From assembly GCA_951230915.1 (NCBI GenBank), contig OX579637.1, positions 10,602,001 to 10,666,000 on the forward strand: DNA of 64,000 bases, given 5' to 3'. The stretch comes from Antitrichia curtipendula. Its lineage: Eukaryota > Streptophyta > Bryopsida > Hypnales > Leucodontaceae. A model generated the notes under the pieces. The model ran no database searches. It had not been told where the DNA came from and worked only from the letters and a program-made list of their open reading frames with translations. Made by a program: the position numbers and the translations under genes. How positions within the stretch are numbered: position 1 is the stretch's first letter; every line of letters begins with the position of its first letter. Shown here piece by piece: positions 1 to 11,154 of the stretch.

Positions 1-334
1 ATTTGATAGGAAGATGGACAATATCATAGCTCAATGGAGGAGGAAAGCATGTCATGGCCTACTTGATACATTCAATAGAAAAATGTAAATAAAGTTTTTA
101 ACACTTTGGATTCTTGGTGAAGAAAGCTAACAAGATTCTACAAGTGGGCCAAATTTCTATATTGTTTAATTTGTCTTGAAGTTAAATTTTTTTAAATTTA
201 TATTTAAATAAAAAAACTTAAAATAAAATGAATTAAGCAATATAATTAAAAAAACTAATTTACATTTAAAAATAAAAATAAAAATAAATAATAAAACATG
301 TATATTAATGAATAAAATCAAATATTGCGTCGCT

Positions 335-1178
335 ATTCATATTGCAGAGTCTTTATGCGAGGAAGAAGTTCCTTTGGAGTGGATGTAGTCAATATACTCT
401 TGGCCCATTTCGAGGGTCTACTTGAAAGGTGCTAGTTTGTATAATCATAAGCAAATGCATCTCTATAGATCCTCTCTGAATAGGATTGGGCGGCAAAAAT
501 GAATTGGAGTTTGTTCCTATGAAAGCTCGTAAGAGAGGAAGGAGCCTAATAGCCTCCCCTTAAAAGAAGTCATTCTCACCTCGTAGTTAGTGGCTAAAGT
601 GTTTAGCAAGGAGTATTGCGCCAATAACTATGTACAACCATTTTCATGTTGGGAAATTGAAATCATTTGGTTCATATTGTATGTTGATGGTGGAGTATAT
701 ATTCAAAATTCTCTTTTGCTTGACGTACCCGAGCGAATCTATCGTGATCAGAATAGAAGGGATATGATCACCTTGTCAAAACATAAAGTTTGTCCCACGG
801 CTTGGTGCCATATTCATAGAGTACTTATTCAGGGCTACATTTTATAGATACAAAGAAAAAACCAAGAAGGAGGACAAACTAGAGCATCATGGTAATCTGG
901 GAATGAAGAAGCCTCGAACCCATACTTTACAAGCAACGACCACTCTTTGATTATTGGTGGACAACAAAGTTGACGCAATGTCGCACAAAACAAAGACCCT
1001 TGACTTTGGGGAAAAAATCCCCTCCATGGTTTTACCATCTAGATTTCATTAGAAGAACAAGTTACTGGAGACTAACGATGTGAATTTGTCATTTCAATTG
1101 CAACATATTTTGACTAGTGGATTGAGCAACATCCAACGTCAATCTTTTCCAAAGACAATTTGCTCCAAAGGCTAAAAA
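335..1178 (+). pseudogene. DUF7869-type transposase gene, N-terminal relic
   Basis: This is the decayed 5' part of a DUF7869-like transposon gene. Translation gives IAESLCEEEVP, matching the N-terminal exon of the 28-30.7 kb copy. After that come a Cys/Trp segment (CPTAWCHIHRV), a YRYKEK stretch, HGNLGMKKPR and a TSGLSNIQ segment, in the same order as in the better copy at 39.3-38.2 kb. TAG stops at 386-388 and 1,050-1,052 both fall where the paralogues have Trp. The frame also shifts around 850-900. The relic ends abruptly at 1,178, where the terminal repeat of another element begins, so the C-terminal domain was separated by that insertion. It is certainly related to the other copies and certainly non-functional. 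The function is inferred from the family only. Confidence 0.7.
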
Positions 1179-1204
1179 GGCCTTATTCATTAAATTGAGA
1201 CAAA
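1179..1204 (+). repeat. Terminal inverted repeat, GGCC family (left end)
   Basis: The sequence begins GGCCTTATTCATTAAATTGA and continues into a GAGAC motif. The same terminus occurs at 8,217 and 27,220 in this orientation and at 61,240-61,266 inverted. It lies beyond the 3' end of a DUF7869 gene in the 1.2, 27.2 and 61.2 kb cases, which makes it a credible element end. A secondary GGTCTCATTTTAAT motif follows in several copies. Confidence 0.7.
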
Positions 1205-1656
1205 TTGCGGTCTCATTTTAATTCCTTCTATATTTAGAATTATTTTAGTGTTCATTAAAATGAGGCTTTGAATTGTCCAAACACTATTTTATATATTTTA
1301 TTCATACTAAACCAACTAACCAAGTAGCAAAAACTCGCTTTGAACATTCAGGTTTTGTGTTTTAAAATTAGAAACATAAAAATACAATACATCCACCGGT
1401 TTAGAAGAGGGACATTTCTTTAAATTGAGACTTCCTTATGTAAACACAATAACGTACACAATCACTTGCAATTGTTAACATCAAACATTTCACATAAAGT
1501 ACATTCAAACACAAAAAAAACTTCATTTAAAGAAAAGCAAAAATACATTATATAAAATGTAATACAAATAAAATAATAAATACTATTAATAAAAATCATC
1601 AATATTACATAGGGATACTGATATCCTCGGTTGATATAAAAAGGCACAACATAAAT
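1205..1656 (-). other. 3' tail of DUF7869 element
   Basis: Non-coding AT-rich stretch between the terminal repeat and the DUF7869 stop. A GGTCTCATTTTA motif and a CATTTCTTTAAATTGAGACTT motif (about 1,410-1,435) recur at the matching place near 27,250-27,490, so this is the shared 3' tail of the family. No other gene is visible. Confidence 0.5.
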
Positions 1657-3430
1657 CTAAATGTATAAGAGCATTTTACTTGAATACCAATAATAATAAT
1701 AAAACATTAGAAACAAAAAACTACTCTTCTTCTTCTGTCGAAGACACATTGCTATTACGATTAGCCCAAATTTCTGCCACTGATGATTTGATGATGCTGA
1801 ACTGAACTTGGGAATGGAAACTTTTGAAAGAATTAGAGGTTCCTCATCAACACCCCTTTTTCTACGTGCCTTGAAAGACGTCATGGTACAACTTGTGCTT
1901 GCCCAAATTGGTTTTATAGGTGTGTCCTGAACCCACACATTCCCTGCTTTTGTATCCCATCCATCATATGTTTTGGGATCAGGCTGATCTTTTGAAAGAG
2001 GCATCCAATACTGGATTGGTATTGATTTAACATGCACCGGATCCGAACTCAGATTTGTGAGTGTCCTAGCAGCCAGAATGGCTTTGGGTTGCCACGATGA
2101 GGTCGTACAATGACAAAATAACCAGCAAATACATCACGATTGACACAAAATGAAGGGTGTGGGCGATCACGTCTTCGCCCTACAAAGGGTGGATCCTTTG
2201 TAAACTCTTCTTGCACTGTGCCATTGTCTTCCCTAGTATCTTCTAGCCCAAAGGTGATTCTAGAAGCTGGCCAAAATCCATCCTATAATGTTGCGCGTGC
2301 AATAAGAGGCGCATCCAAAGTGGCCCTCACACCTTTCCAATAACTTCTTATAAGTTCATTCTTCCTTCTAAACTCTCCAAATTTGTCGTTGTCTGCCATA
2401 CTAGTCCAATGCGCAACAAAACCATTCAAACCCTTTCTGATATCATCATACGACTTCATTTGACAAGGAGCCAGAGGCCGTGGAACACTGCTTGGCACCT
2501 TGAGGCGGCGGTCTTCAGTCTCAGACCACAAGCAAATTCCTTTCCCGCCCTTTGGCAACCAATCCTGGTCCATGCAGAGTAACTTATACTCCATCAATAG
2601 CCATCCACTCAAATCCTTGAAGAACTTAAACTGCTGGCCCAAAGAATGACCTTCTAGGAAGTCTCCGCCTGTGTCCAAATACCCTTCCACAAATTGCTTG
2701 ATAATAGGAACTTCTTCAATGAAGTGAGGAATGACAGGATGTATTTCACAGGCTATGAAGGACTTTATGAGCTTTGGAATAGTCTGGTAGTTATTTGTCT
2801 TCAACATAGAGCTCCATCGACCAAAAAGAGCATCAATGTCTTTGTGAGTGTGCCCAACGATGAGGAAGTTAATGTACACCTTGCAAAAAATGCCCTTCAA
2901 AACAAGAAGAGAGCAGAAAGCAAAAACCCATCGATTGTTATTGTCCCTTGACGCATTGTCAAGCTGCAAAGTTAATATAGGTGGCAAAGGTTGAGCAGAG
3001 ATCGACTCAGGTGGAGGAAGAAGAAGGGAGTCCAAGCACATTTATGAGCCTTCCAACACAGCTTGCATCAATGCGGATTGGGCTTTCTTGATCAGCCCAT
3101 CGCGGTCAAACTTTGTAGGCAATTCTCGCAATGAATTCTTTGGTTGCCCTTCCAAATCATGCAACAATTTTGCAATGGATCCAATGGTGTGGTTTGAGTC
3201 TGTTGGAAAAATGTCCAAGCCGTAATGCGCGTACCAAACATTGCCATGACCATGAGCAATCATGCCAGTAATAGCGACGGGCATTTTCATGAACAAATCC
3301 GTCGCTTTGGTCTTGTGAGAGAAATGAGGAGAAGCAGTCTTTGAGTGATCTATTTTATCATAGATAATGGTGAGCATCTTTTTAGAGTATTTCTCAGAAA
3401 TATAACAATTTGCACAATATAGTTCTCTGT
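1657..3430 (-). pseudogene. DUF7869-like DDE-type transposase, C-terminal two thirds
   Basis: The minus-strand frame carries the family's core motifs in order: DKIDHSKTASPHFSHKTK, TGMIAHGHGNV, LDNASRDNNNRWVFAF, VGHTHKDIDALFGRWS, then the C-terminal blocks PPFVGRRRDRP and YDGWDTKAGNVW. The repeated acidic residues in DKxDH, LDNA and HTHxDID suggest an RNase-H/DDE-like catalytic core, which is an inference. An in-frame TAA at 3,042-3,044 sits where the 36.5 kb copy has Gln, and another stop falls before DGFWPA near 2,285. The 5' edge at about 3,430 abuts the end of a HAD-gene element on the same strand, so the N-terminus was cut off by that insertion. It is probably a dead copy of a mobile-element transposase. 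Confidence 0.72.
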
Positions 3431-3436
3431 GGGCCT

Positions 3437-3837
3437 TCTGCCCCCAAGGTAAGTTTGCAAAAGTGTAGCCAACACTATATTCATAAAAATGAGAGTTTTC
3501 CAACAACATGAGAGTCTTTTTTCCACAATATGAGAATAGCAAGAGGCAGTTGTATCACAAACAAAGGGAAATGACTTGATCGTAATTTAATAATGATAAG
3601 AAAAGCAATGCAATGTCATGCAAAATAGGTTTTCTATTGAAATATTTTGATATATCATGCAATAATTGCAATATGCAACACAATTAATGACAAATATTCA
3701 TTGAATAATGATGTATTGGACTAATACATTAAAAATTGGACATTTGAAGAAGCATTGCCTACTGTTACACTCCTAGAAGCAAAGTATTTCATCTCTATAG
3801 TCTGTGTTAGACACTGCAAATAAATTGCTTTGGAAGA
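3437..3837 (-). repeat. Distal 3' end of the minus-strand HAD-gene element
   Basis: Read on the minus strand, this matches 54,194-54,570 (the end of element A) almost throughout: the CATTTGAAGAAGCATTGCC block, the GACATTGCATTG block and a final CTCTCATTTTTATGAATAT that resembles the family terminal repeat. It joins logically to 7,216-7,930. The 3,838-7,215 retroelement interrupts the two parts, and the 54.2 kb copy shows the uninterrupted site. Confidence 0.65.
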
Positions 3838-4121
3838 TGTCGCAACCAAAATTTTTGGTTTCCATTTGTTTATCTAGAAGAGAGAACAGAAACTGACAAT
3901 TAATATGCGGATTCTGTTTAGAAACAGAAGAGAACGAAAAATTAAGAAAGGCATTAAAGTAACGGGAAAGTTGGATCTGATCTAGTCCTTACAGTAATAC
4001 TTAGGAACCGGAATGGTATCGGAACCGTATCCGGAATGGAAGACGATCGGATTAGGGTTAGACCGGAATGGTGGGACCGGACCGATAAAAGTCATCATGA
4101 CAACTTTTAGATCATGAAAAC

Positions 4122-4129
4122 TATAAAAG
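4122..4129 (+). promoter_or_regulatory. Candidate TATA box of the retroelement
   Basis: TATAAAAG lies about 270 bases upstream of the gag-like start, with a CT/GTG-rich leader (GTGTGAGTGTGTGAGTGTG near 4,209) between them. Its position near the 5' end fits a promoter inside a terminal repeat. No experimental support. Confidence 0.45.
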
Positions 4130-4393
4130 GCCAGGAGCATCTCAGTCGCGCCCCCTTTCCAAACTCCGTTTGGCGAGAGTGTTTCTTTGCGCACCGCGTT
4201 TTCAGCTCTGTGTGAGTGTGTGAGTGTGAGTGTGAGTGTTTGCATGTTAGAAGTGTGTTGTAGGGTAGGCTTTCAGTCGCGTACCAACTGGTGTGTGGTT
4301 TTCCGGTTGAGATCGGAGAGAAAAAGTGAGAACGGGATGTGCGGCTAGGAGTGAGTGAAGTAGAATCGGAAAGGAATCGTCTACATCTAGTCT

Positions 4394-5881
4394 GTGCCCA
4401 TGCCATTGCTTAGGAAGCATAGACTAGAGGCATCCACATCAGCGACGGTTCCGGTTAAACTCCGGAAGGTCGTTCTGATTCTTGATGCAACCGAGGAGGA
4501 GACGGAGATGCTGAAGACGGATCTCACCCGGATGGGATGTCAGGGTCTGCTAGATAAACCTTGGGGGTTTAAAGATGAGCGGATGGTGAAAGAGATCTAG
4601 GGGAAATGGACAAATCAGTTTGACAACACGCTCAGATGTGTTCCGGCTGATTGGACGGAAGAGATATGGAGAGAGGTGTACAAGTTCCGGGTAGGAGGTC
4701 AAGGGGTGGCGAACCGGAAAGACAAGTACATCCGGGGCAAGTTCCGAGGAATTGTCAATCCCAAGGACGGATACGCGGTGGAGGACTGCGTGGACAACCG
4801 GCACCGAAAGCTGCTCCAGTTTCTGATTCCGATCCTGCATTCGGAGAAGCCAACGAGGGTGACAATAATCCTTGGCAACACGATCTTCGGAGCTCTAAGC
4901 GGAGATCGGAAGGCGGACTGGGCTCGGATCATGTTCGATCTGGTGGCCCAGCTCACAACAAGGGTCGGAAGAAGTAGGCCGACACCAGTTTGTCCCTACC
5001 TCTTCCACCTTTACGAGCATCGCCAACTCTTGTTGGACTCGGAAGAGAAGGAGTGGAAGGCTCAGGAAAATCTCCTGAAGTACGGAGAGTTGGAATCGAA
5101 TGACGAAGACAAAGAAACCGGACTTGAGACCAAGGAAGAGGAAGAAGAGGAAGAGACGAAGAGGCTGCCCAAGCGGCATAAGACAATATCTCTGACCGGA
5201 AGAGGATCGCCGATCGGGGACAAGTCTGGTAAGGAGAAGACATCGGAAGCGGATAAGCCAAGTACCTCGAAGAAGGATCTTGGGGATCCGTTTGAGAAAT
5301 TGGTCGAGATCCTCTGCGACATCCGAGGAGATTAGAAGGCTAAGAGGAGGATCCTTGCGAGGATCGGAAAGCTGGTGCATGCTGCACCGGACGGTGAGTT
5401 ACCGGGGAAAGTGGCGGATTGTATCACCAATCCGGCCGAGATCCGGAAACAGGAGGCCGAGATCCGTCGACTTCAGGAGGAAGCCGACATGTTGAAGGCA
5501 AAAGCTGCGACCTTCAAAGAAGACATGACCGCCACCCGGGAGATGGCGGACGAGACGCAGAAGGTCGCCGAAGCGGTGAAGACAACTTTTGGGGAACCTG
5601 GAAGCGCGGCAGTCAAGGCCAGGCTCTTTGATGAGAAGGTTTTGGAAGATAAGAAACTATCCGGTTCCCGGATAGTTTGGACCCTGACAGACTTCTCCGA
5701 GCAAGTTGAGAAGACGTTGATCCAAGCGCGAGAGGTGGCAAACCGGATGAAGGAGTGCGCGCAGAAGTTGACCGGATCCATGAGGATCCACCTATTGAAC
5801 ATCTCCATGCCCGAATCGTTTCCGGATGGGACCGAAACAAGGGACGGGAAGGATCAGACTCCTCAGTCAAGGAAGAGTTAG
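4394..5881 (+). pseudogene. gag-like protein of non-autonomous retroelement
   Basis: This is one continuous frame of 496 codons, broken only by TAG at 4,598-4,600 and 5,333-5,335. The N-terminal part is a globular capsid-like region (VPADWTEEIWREVYKF, NTIFGALSGDRKADWARIMF, CPYLFHLYEH). An acidic, Lys-rich disordered stretch with a poly-Glu run follows, then a coiled coil (about 5,430-5,760). The layout fits a retrotransposon ORF1/gag. I base that on architecture and on a diverged relative at 61,267-62,071, which shares the LFDxxxL..DFxE segment. No CCHC zinc knuckle is visible. GC content is higher than in neighbouring DNA. The in-frame stops without frameshifts are the window-wide pattern. 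Confidence 0.6.
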
Positions 5882-7100
5882 CCTTCCCAAACAACGCCTA
5901 TCAACCTGGATTCCTCTCCCGGTTCCGATCTGCCAAACCCATTAGCCGGGGAGCGGAACAAGAACTTGGGAGATGTCTTCGAACAATTGGAGGCGGAGCC
6001 CAAGAGTCCTTCGTTGGGACGCGGAATAGCTATGTAAAATAAGTTATTTTTTGTAGTATAGAATGGGAACGAATCCGGACTTGTAATCCAATCCGATAGT
6101 ATTAGGACAGACCGGAAGTTAGGATTCAGAAAAAGGTTGACTTTTACAGGCACTTTTTTGCCTTTTGTATTTTTGGAAAGTTTACAAGTGTATATAAATC
6201 AATCCCTGTGCTGGGGACTGGAAGTCTTTCCTCTGCATTTTTTTGTGTTTCCTATTTTGCTTTCTTGATTGTACGTTCTCCCAAGTTTAGCAGGGTTGTA
6301 TGTGAGGGAATTAGGGAGGCACGAGCGGATGTGCTGGAAATTTCTCCCCTTGGTGTTTTCCTGATTCTAAGTGCATGTGAGCGGATAGGATAAGTTGGGA
6401 GTGAACTTCAGTGCCTCAGCACGTCTAGAGTTTTAGATTCCGGGTGAGAAAGCCATTGTTAGGCTAGGCGGATAGGGAGGGATTCTTTAGTCGCGCTAGA
6501 ACTCCTAGGTGGAAAATCCGGTCGAGTGTCCGATCTCTTGTGAGGTCTCGCCATCCTAGCAATAAACGGAAAAATTCTAGTTGATGTTGGAACGGATGGG
6601 TGTACTTGTAATCGCCTTAGCTTCGCACGGATTAGGATTGCGTCAAAGTTGTTGTAGTATAAGGATCGTACGGGGGGTCATTGTGTGACCTGTAAACCAG
6701 ATGATTATCTGGGTTGCTGTGAAGGACCAATCCGGATCTGTATTAGTCTAGGAGAGTAGAGATTAGTAAAGTGGGTCTTCAGCCACTATAACTTACGGAA
6801 GGTGTGGTGGGCCTACCACTCTCAAAAGCAAGCGGCGACTCCTCTGATGGCTAAACAGAGGTAAAACCAAACCGGATAGGAGAAAAAATAGTTGTAAGTC
6901 GTTTAGAACGGATTGGTCTAAACGGATACCAGGATTGGAAGTGGTAGGATCCTGGGGTTGTATTGGATTTGACAACCGGAAGACTAGTTGGAATCGGAAG
7001 ATAGAAGGAATCCGGTCAGTAGTTTTCTTGGTGTTTGTGTCTCCGGTTTTAGAAGTAGAACCGGAAGAAAGGATTTTGCATTACTTTGCTTAGTTGATTA
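5882..7100 (+). other. 3' untranslated part of the retroelement
   Basis: No long frame. Parts resemble 62.35-63.1 kb downstream of the second gag-like gene, for example AGTAAAGTGGGTCTTCAGCC near 6,768 versus CTAAAGTGGATCTTTAGTTA near 62,935. A second TATATAAAT at about 6,190 could be another promoter. The stretch around 6,480-6,535 is a diverged echo of the leader at about 4,260-4,315 (TTTAGTCGCG..TCCGGTCGAG), which might be a remnant of a terminal direct repeat. Confidence 0.4.
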
Positions 7101-7150
7101 ATAGGGCTAGATACTTCATAGAATGTCGTGGGTTCGATCCTTAGAGTCAC
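7088..7150 (+). repeat. tRNA-like segment with B box
   Basis: TCGTGGGTTCGATCC at 7,126-7,140 is close to a Pol III B box, preceded at a plausible distance by an A-box-like TTAGTTGATTAATAGG. I see no complete cloverleaf. It may be a SINE head or a chance motif in the retroelement's 3' end. Confidence 0.3.
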
Positions 7151-7215
7151 TTAGTTATACTCTAGGGTGATTTTTGTGAGTGTAATGGGGAATTTACCTA
7201 TCCTGTACTGCGACA

Positions 7216-7930
7216 GAAGACAACGCCATGCTAACAGAACAATGAAGTGGATGCTAAGCTTGTGACCTAGATCTAAGCACAAAAATCATAGAAACAACTA
7301 CCCCACAATCTGATGCAGTATTCTTCCTAATGGCACTTGAGACGTAGGTGTTTTCTAGTGCTCCCTACATGAGTGCTTATAGTGGAATCTAGGTTAGTTT
7401 GTCTCCATAATTTCCTTGTCCACATTCATGTCAAAGCTTGACATCCACTTCCTTCTTCCATTACGATGGCGTCCTCTTCCGAAGCTTCTATTTGCAGGAC
7501 TAACACAGACTATGAAGATTTGATACTTTGTCTACTCGGTTTGTAATATTTGAACGGGTTTGTATTGTTCTCAATCTAAATATGAGCCTTTGCGACATAA
7601 TATTGTAGAATATGAAATGTATTCTTGGCTCCCTGATATGCTGAAATGGTGTCTATAATCCAAAATTAGGAGGTCCTTAATACATCTTCTTCATAAACAT
7701 TTTCAAATGATAGTGAACCTCTCTTTTCGTTGTTATATCTCTCACTTCCGTTTTTAAAATTTTTGCATCCCCAAAAGGTATACTAAAAATGTATACTAAA
7801 AATGGATGTAGCTGTTGTGAGCGTGATTCACTCCAGCATTGAGTTTTTCATAGTAACTACACAATGCTACTTTGTACGTATAGTTTTGGAATCTACAATA
7901 TAAACAGATATTACATGTGTGATTTACTCT
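7216..7930 (-). repeat. Proximal 3' tail of the minus-strand HAD-gene element
   Basis: On the minus strand this aligns from end to end with 53,552-54,200. Shared landmarks include ATGTTGAAGAGTAAATCACA just after the stop, GACACCATTTCAGCATAT, GTAGACAAAGTAT and CACCTACGTCTC. It carries no frame and is the untranslated tail of the HAD gene. Its continuation lies at 3,837-3,437 beyond the retroelement. Confidence 0.7.
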
Positions 7931-8216
7931 TCAACATCTCCAAGGCCTTCGAATTTCAAGTCCTCGATTGTAACCACTATCACACTTCTTGTAATCTTGT
8001 AATGCTTGTCTCCTCTGCAGTTGTATAAACTTTTGGTCCCATACTTCCACAATCGGCAGTTCGCGTCGACTCAGGGGTAATTTGTTGTGCGTCTTTGTAT
8101 TCCACACACCAAGAGATCTCAGATGTTGTGCTGGCATGGGTGGTGGATGAGAACGGCCAGGAAGTATTTTACTGCGCACTTCTTCGAACAACACTACCTC
8201 TATGACAGGCAAGGAA
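7931..8216 (-). pseudogene. C-terminal exon of HAD-element protein (minus-strand copy)
   Basis: The translation contains GRSHPPPMPAQHLRSLGV, LPIVEVWDQKFIQLQRRQAL and YKKCDSGYNRGLEI. It matches the end of the element A protein at 53.3-53.55 kb (GRSHPPPLPGRHLRSLGV, NVWDQKFIELQRRQAL), so this tail is a conserved part of the protein even though I do not recognise it as a named domain. The exon is cut on its upstream side at 8,217 by a small GGCC-ended insertion. Conservation between diverged copies suggests it was once under selection. Confidence 0.65.
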
Positions 8217-8776
8217 GGCCTTATTCATTAGATTGAGACAAAATGCGAATTTTGAGACTTTGAAAAATGAAGTACGGAGTCCACAAAATAATAGTAGTTG
8301 AACCCAATGATAGATGAAAGCCGACTAACACCCATAGTTGAAAATTTTAAATATTTTCAAAGATACCATATAAAAACGAGCACGGATAATTACAGCAACA
8401 TCTAAGAGTATGAGAAAACTTTGGATCACAAGACGTACCCAGAAATTTAAATGCTGGAAACTTGAACTCCGCAGGAGTTCATAAACAACAAAAAAAGGTA
8501 AGTCCTACTTACAAGGGCACTTAAAGTGCAATCATGGAATACAAACCCTTTAAAGTATCCAATGTGTATAAAAACATAGAGGCCTATTGTACAAGAAGCA
8601 CTCTGCGTATTAAAATATTATATCTATGCATTATTTATGATGCTATTAATAGAAAGTGAGATCAAGAAGTCCAACCCATTGGAAATATTGTCCCCTTGCC
8701 TATGCATCGATGTGGGTTGTGGAATTGGACTTTGTTGCCTCTACTGCTTTGAGTAGTGCGAGGCCTTTGAAGATAT
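8217..8776. mobile_element. Small GGCC-ended insertion in the HAD gene
   Basis: The left end is GGCCTTATTCATTAGATTGA and the right end is GCGAGGCC. The HAD protein resumes on both sides: RRDNIF upstream and LPVIEVV downstream, compared with RKLYDNVGLKMTLPKVEVV in the 53.3 kb copy. That places the inserted block between them. It is about 560 bp, non-coding, and probably a non-autonomous relative of the GGCC family. I could not identify a clean target duplication. Confidence 0.45.
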
Positions 8777-9600
8777 TGTCGCGTCGAGAAACAAATTGTG
8801 GCCCACCTCTAACCTCCACTGCACCAGAGAACCGCTGATCCACTGATCCGCTTCCTTTATGCTTTGGCTGACGAAAAGTCAGAGCAAGGCCGAAATTAAA
8901 AAGAGATCTTGGTCCTTTGAGAGGCGGTTTTGTAATCGAAGTATCTACAATATTTATGGCTAGAAGTCGACTTCCAGTCGAAGTAGAGTCCAAAGAGCGT
9001 CTATGGTCTCTAATGATCCTCTGACAAAAAAAGGAGTCACCGGATGGCAGCCACCTACTTCCCGAAGACGGAAAAGACCTACGCGGATTATCCTTGAACC
9101 GAGGTGCATAAGCTTTAGCTTGTGCCCCGACCTCTTCACTCTTTGTGTACCCCACCAAAGAACATTTGCGCTTCATATCTCTCCTGCGGACGGACGGCGA
9201 TGGTTTGCAAGTATTGATATCATCCTTGAGTCGAGGATGCTTAGACGTGTCACTTGCGGGCAACTTCAGCTGCCTATTGGTTGCTATGTTTGCTCAAGAA
9301 GTTGGAGAGAACGACTCTCTTCGAGTCGAAACTGTCCATTTGAGAGGAGACGGGGAGCAGATGGGGGTCTTGCTCGGACCACGCTCGGGGGACTGTCGAC
9401 GACCCCGTCTTCTACGTCCCCTTTAGAATAGTCTATGGCTGCCAACGCTGCGTCCATTGCCGATTTCAACATGTACAGTTTGGAAACCGGCGCAGGACTG
9501 CAGCTCCCTCCAACAATCTCCGATCCTTTTGAGAGAGACTTTTTCAACCCCGAAAGTAGACTCCTGGTCAACCTCCGTTTAGGAGACGGTTCAGTCAAAC
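8777..9600 (-). pseudogene. Linker region downstream of the HAD domain (minus-strand copy)
   Basis: Minus-strand frames here are Ser/Pro/Arg-rich (GGSCSPAP, RRDMKRKCSL, VEVRGGPQF) and show weak similarity to 53.0-53.3 kb, mainly around GGPQ and RRDNIF. Two coding-embedded palindromes give PRLKDDI (about 9,216-9,240) and PRFKDNP (about 9,078-9,105). Exon limits are uncertain. It is likely a disordered linker between the phosphatase domain and the conserved C-terminal tail. Confidence 0.4.
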
Positions 9601-9797
9601 TGGCAACCCGGATCTAGAGGACTAGAAGTTCAAAAAAAAAACACAAATTCATTATCAGCCATCCCACACGTAGAACACCAACAACAAAAGACAAGCCCAT
9701 AGAGGCCGATGGGGCTCCAAATGTGAAACAAGCAAAGACTTTATTTACACGTTCAAATCTCACACAAGATTGATAAAATACAAAATGGCGTTGTTTG

Positions 9798-10806
9798 TCA
9801 AGTGTTAGAGTGAGCCCTACGACGACCTCTGCCTATAACTAAATTATCGGCCGGAAGATCGTATCGTGCCCCTATTTTAAAGGCGGAATCTCTCATGGCC
9901 GTTACAATGAGTTGGTAATTCAAGTCACTGGGGACAAGCGGATTGCTGCCAATCCAATTAGACTCCACGTATTCTTTCAACCTCCCCGGAGGACTGTTTG
10001 AGATGAGACACCGGAGCCAGGGCAGGAGGTCTCCCACAAGGAAGTTATCCCTCCTCTTCCCATGACTCCAAGTATCAAGGATAATGTTGTTCCCCCTCTC
10101 ATTACAAATTCCCTTCTCCGGGGTGTCATCTATGAGGAGCATGTTCTTCATCGAGAACGATGTCTCCGCATTGGGGTTAAGGAACAATGTCTCTGCCAAC
10201 ACCTTCATGATCACCGGTTTCCTACCAATTTCGAAGAAACAACGCAGTGCTACCTCTATCTTTCTACAATCATCCTGACAAAAAACATTGTAGGGGGGTC
10301 TGCAGCCGCTAAACAGGTGTGCAGTTATGGGTTTGACGTTGGATTTGATCATGGAGCTCCACACTATAACCCTATTGGCAACCTCTGAAACCACTAGGAG
10401 GAATTCTTGTAAATCTTGGCGAGCAAAAACAGTCTTGGATCCAAAGAAAGTAGGATCCAAGGAAAGTGGGAAAGTAGCAACAAACATTGTCTTCCACCTT
10501 GTAGGGCTGGAATTTACTTCTCGTCCCGTAGGAATTTGTGGCAACTTGACAGAGCACCCCGTTCAAGTCAAAAACAATGTTCAGCCACTTCCTTAGCGAC
10601 TGCATTTCTATTGGCGCTATATTCATCGGCATGACCACTTTCCCGCACTCTGATTCTACTGAGGAAAACAGAACAACATAGAAATTATGGACTATCTGTT
10701 GAAATACGGATTCAGGTGACCCAGAAAATGGGACGGAGCACTCAAATCCACTAAGCGGATGATTGCTCCCATTAGGAAGTGCTTTCAGGGGCAGTGGACG
10801 GGTCAC
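9798..10806 (-). pseudogene. FCP1-like HAD phosphatase domain (minus-strand copy)
   Basis: The HAD motifs are visible in order: LNIVFDLNGVLC (motif I), RVIVWSSMIKSNV (motif II), a Lys before AETLFLNP (probable motif III) and NMLLIDDTPEKGI (motif IV). Motif order and spacing fit plant FCP1/SCP-like phosphatases of the DLNG type, which dephosphorylate Ser/Thr phosphoproteins. The second acidic residue of motif I is Asn here, as in that plant subgroup, so catalysis is uncertain. The frame changes between LNGVLC and the following block near 10,540, either by a small intron or a frameshift. A basic RGRRR tail follows. The paralogue lies at 51.6-52.3 kb. Confidence 0.68.
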
Positions 10807-11154
10807 GCTTTTATGTATTCTCAGTTGAGCAAAAAAACATGGACAGCAAAAGACAATTAGACTTTGTAGTCCACACTGAAATTAACACTAGAACATTTTA
10901 TTTACAAGTCAAATATATTACATAGAGTACTTCTGATTTTCTGCTAGTTCCGCCAAGTTTATACACTCAAGCCTATACTACATTAGTCTACAGACATCAG
11001 AACCACACACAGATTCGCCATCAGCGCCCATCAATCAAGGAGTGACCACGCCCTCCTGTCAGGCAGTATGCATACAAATGAGAACTCTGACCTCCTACAA
11101 ACTTGTTGTTCCTAACCAACAAGACAAGCACGTACGACTTGAGTTACGCGGGAG
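10807..11154. other. Intron-like spacer in the HAD gene
   Basis: No supported frame on either strand. It lies between the HAD-domain exon and the linker exon of the minus-strand gene and is probably intron, corresponding to about 51,400-51,570 in element A. Confidence 0.3.

Larger units (their letters stand above)
3838..7215 (+). mobile_element. gag-only retroelement-like insertion with TG..CA ends
   Basis: The insertion begins TGTCGCA and ends TGCGACA. It is flanked by a perfect 5-bp direct repeat GAAGA (3,833-3,837 and 7,216-7,220), the usual signature of retroviral-type integration. The paralogous sequence at about 54.2 kb shows the empty site. Inside are a TATA box, a gag-like frame and a long untranslated 3' part. 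I find no reverse transcriptase, integrase or RNase H and cannot align the two ends as LTRs by eye, so it is either a non-autonomous LTR element with diverged LTRs or an unusual LTR-less derivative. Confidence 0.65.

Noticed and set aside
1462..1647. 61-codon minus-strand hydrophobic frame
   Set aside because: It lies in the AT-rich 3' tail of the DUF7869 element, with no counterpart at 27.5 kb.
4895..5380. 161-codon minus-strand frame opposite the gag-like gene
   Set aside because: Low-complexity Leu/Ser/Phe composition produced by the GA-rich sense strand; the plus frame aligns with the 61.3 kb relative.
6208..6393. Small ORF after the gag-like frame as a pol remnant
   Set aside because: No reverse transcriptase, RNase H or integrase motif is readable in any frame from 5.9 to 7.2 kb.
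8656..10600. Plus-strand frames over the HAD domain region (for example 9,003-9,431 and 10,062-10,388)
   Set aside because: Antisense shadows of the minus-strand gene, which carries the recognisable HAD motifs.
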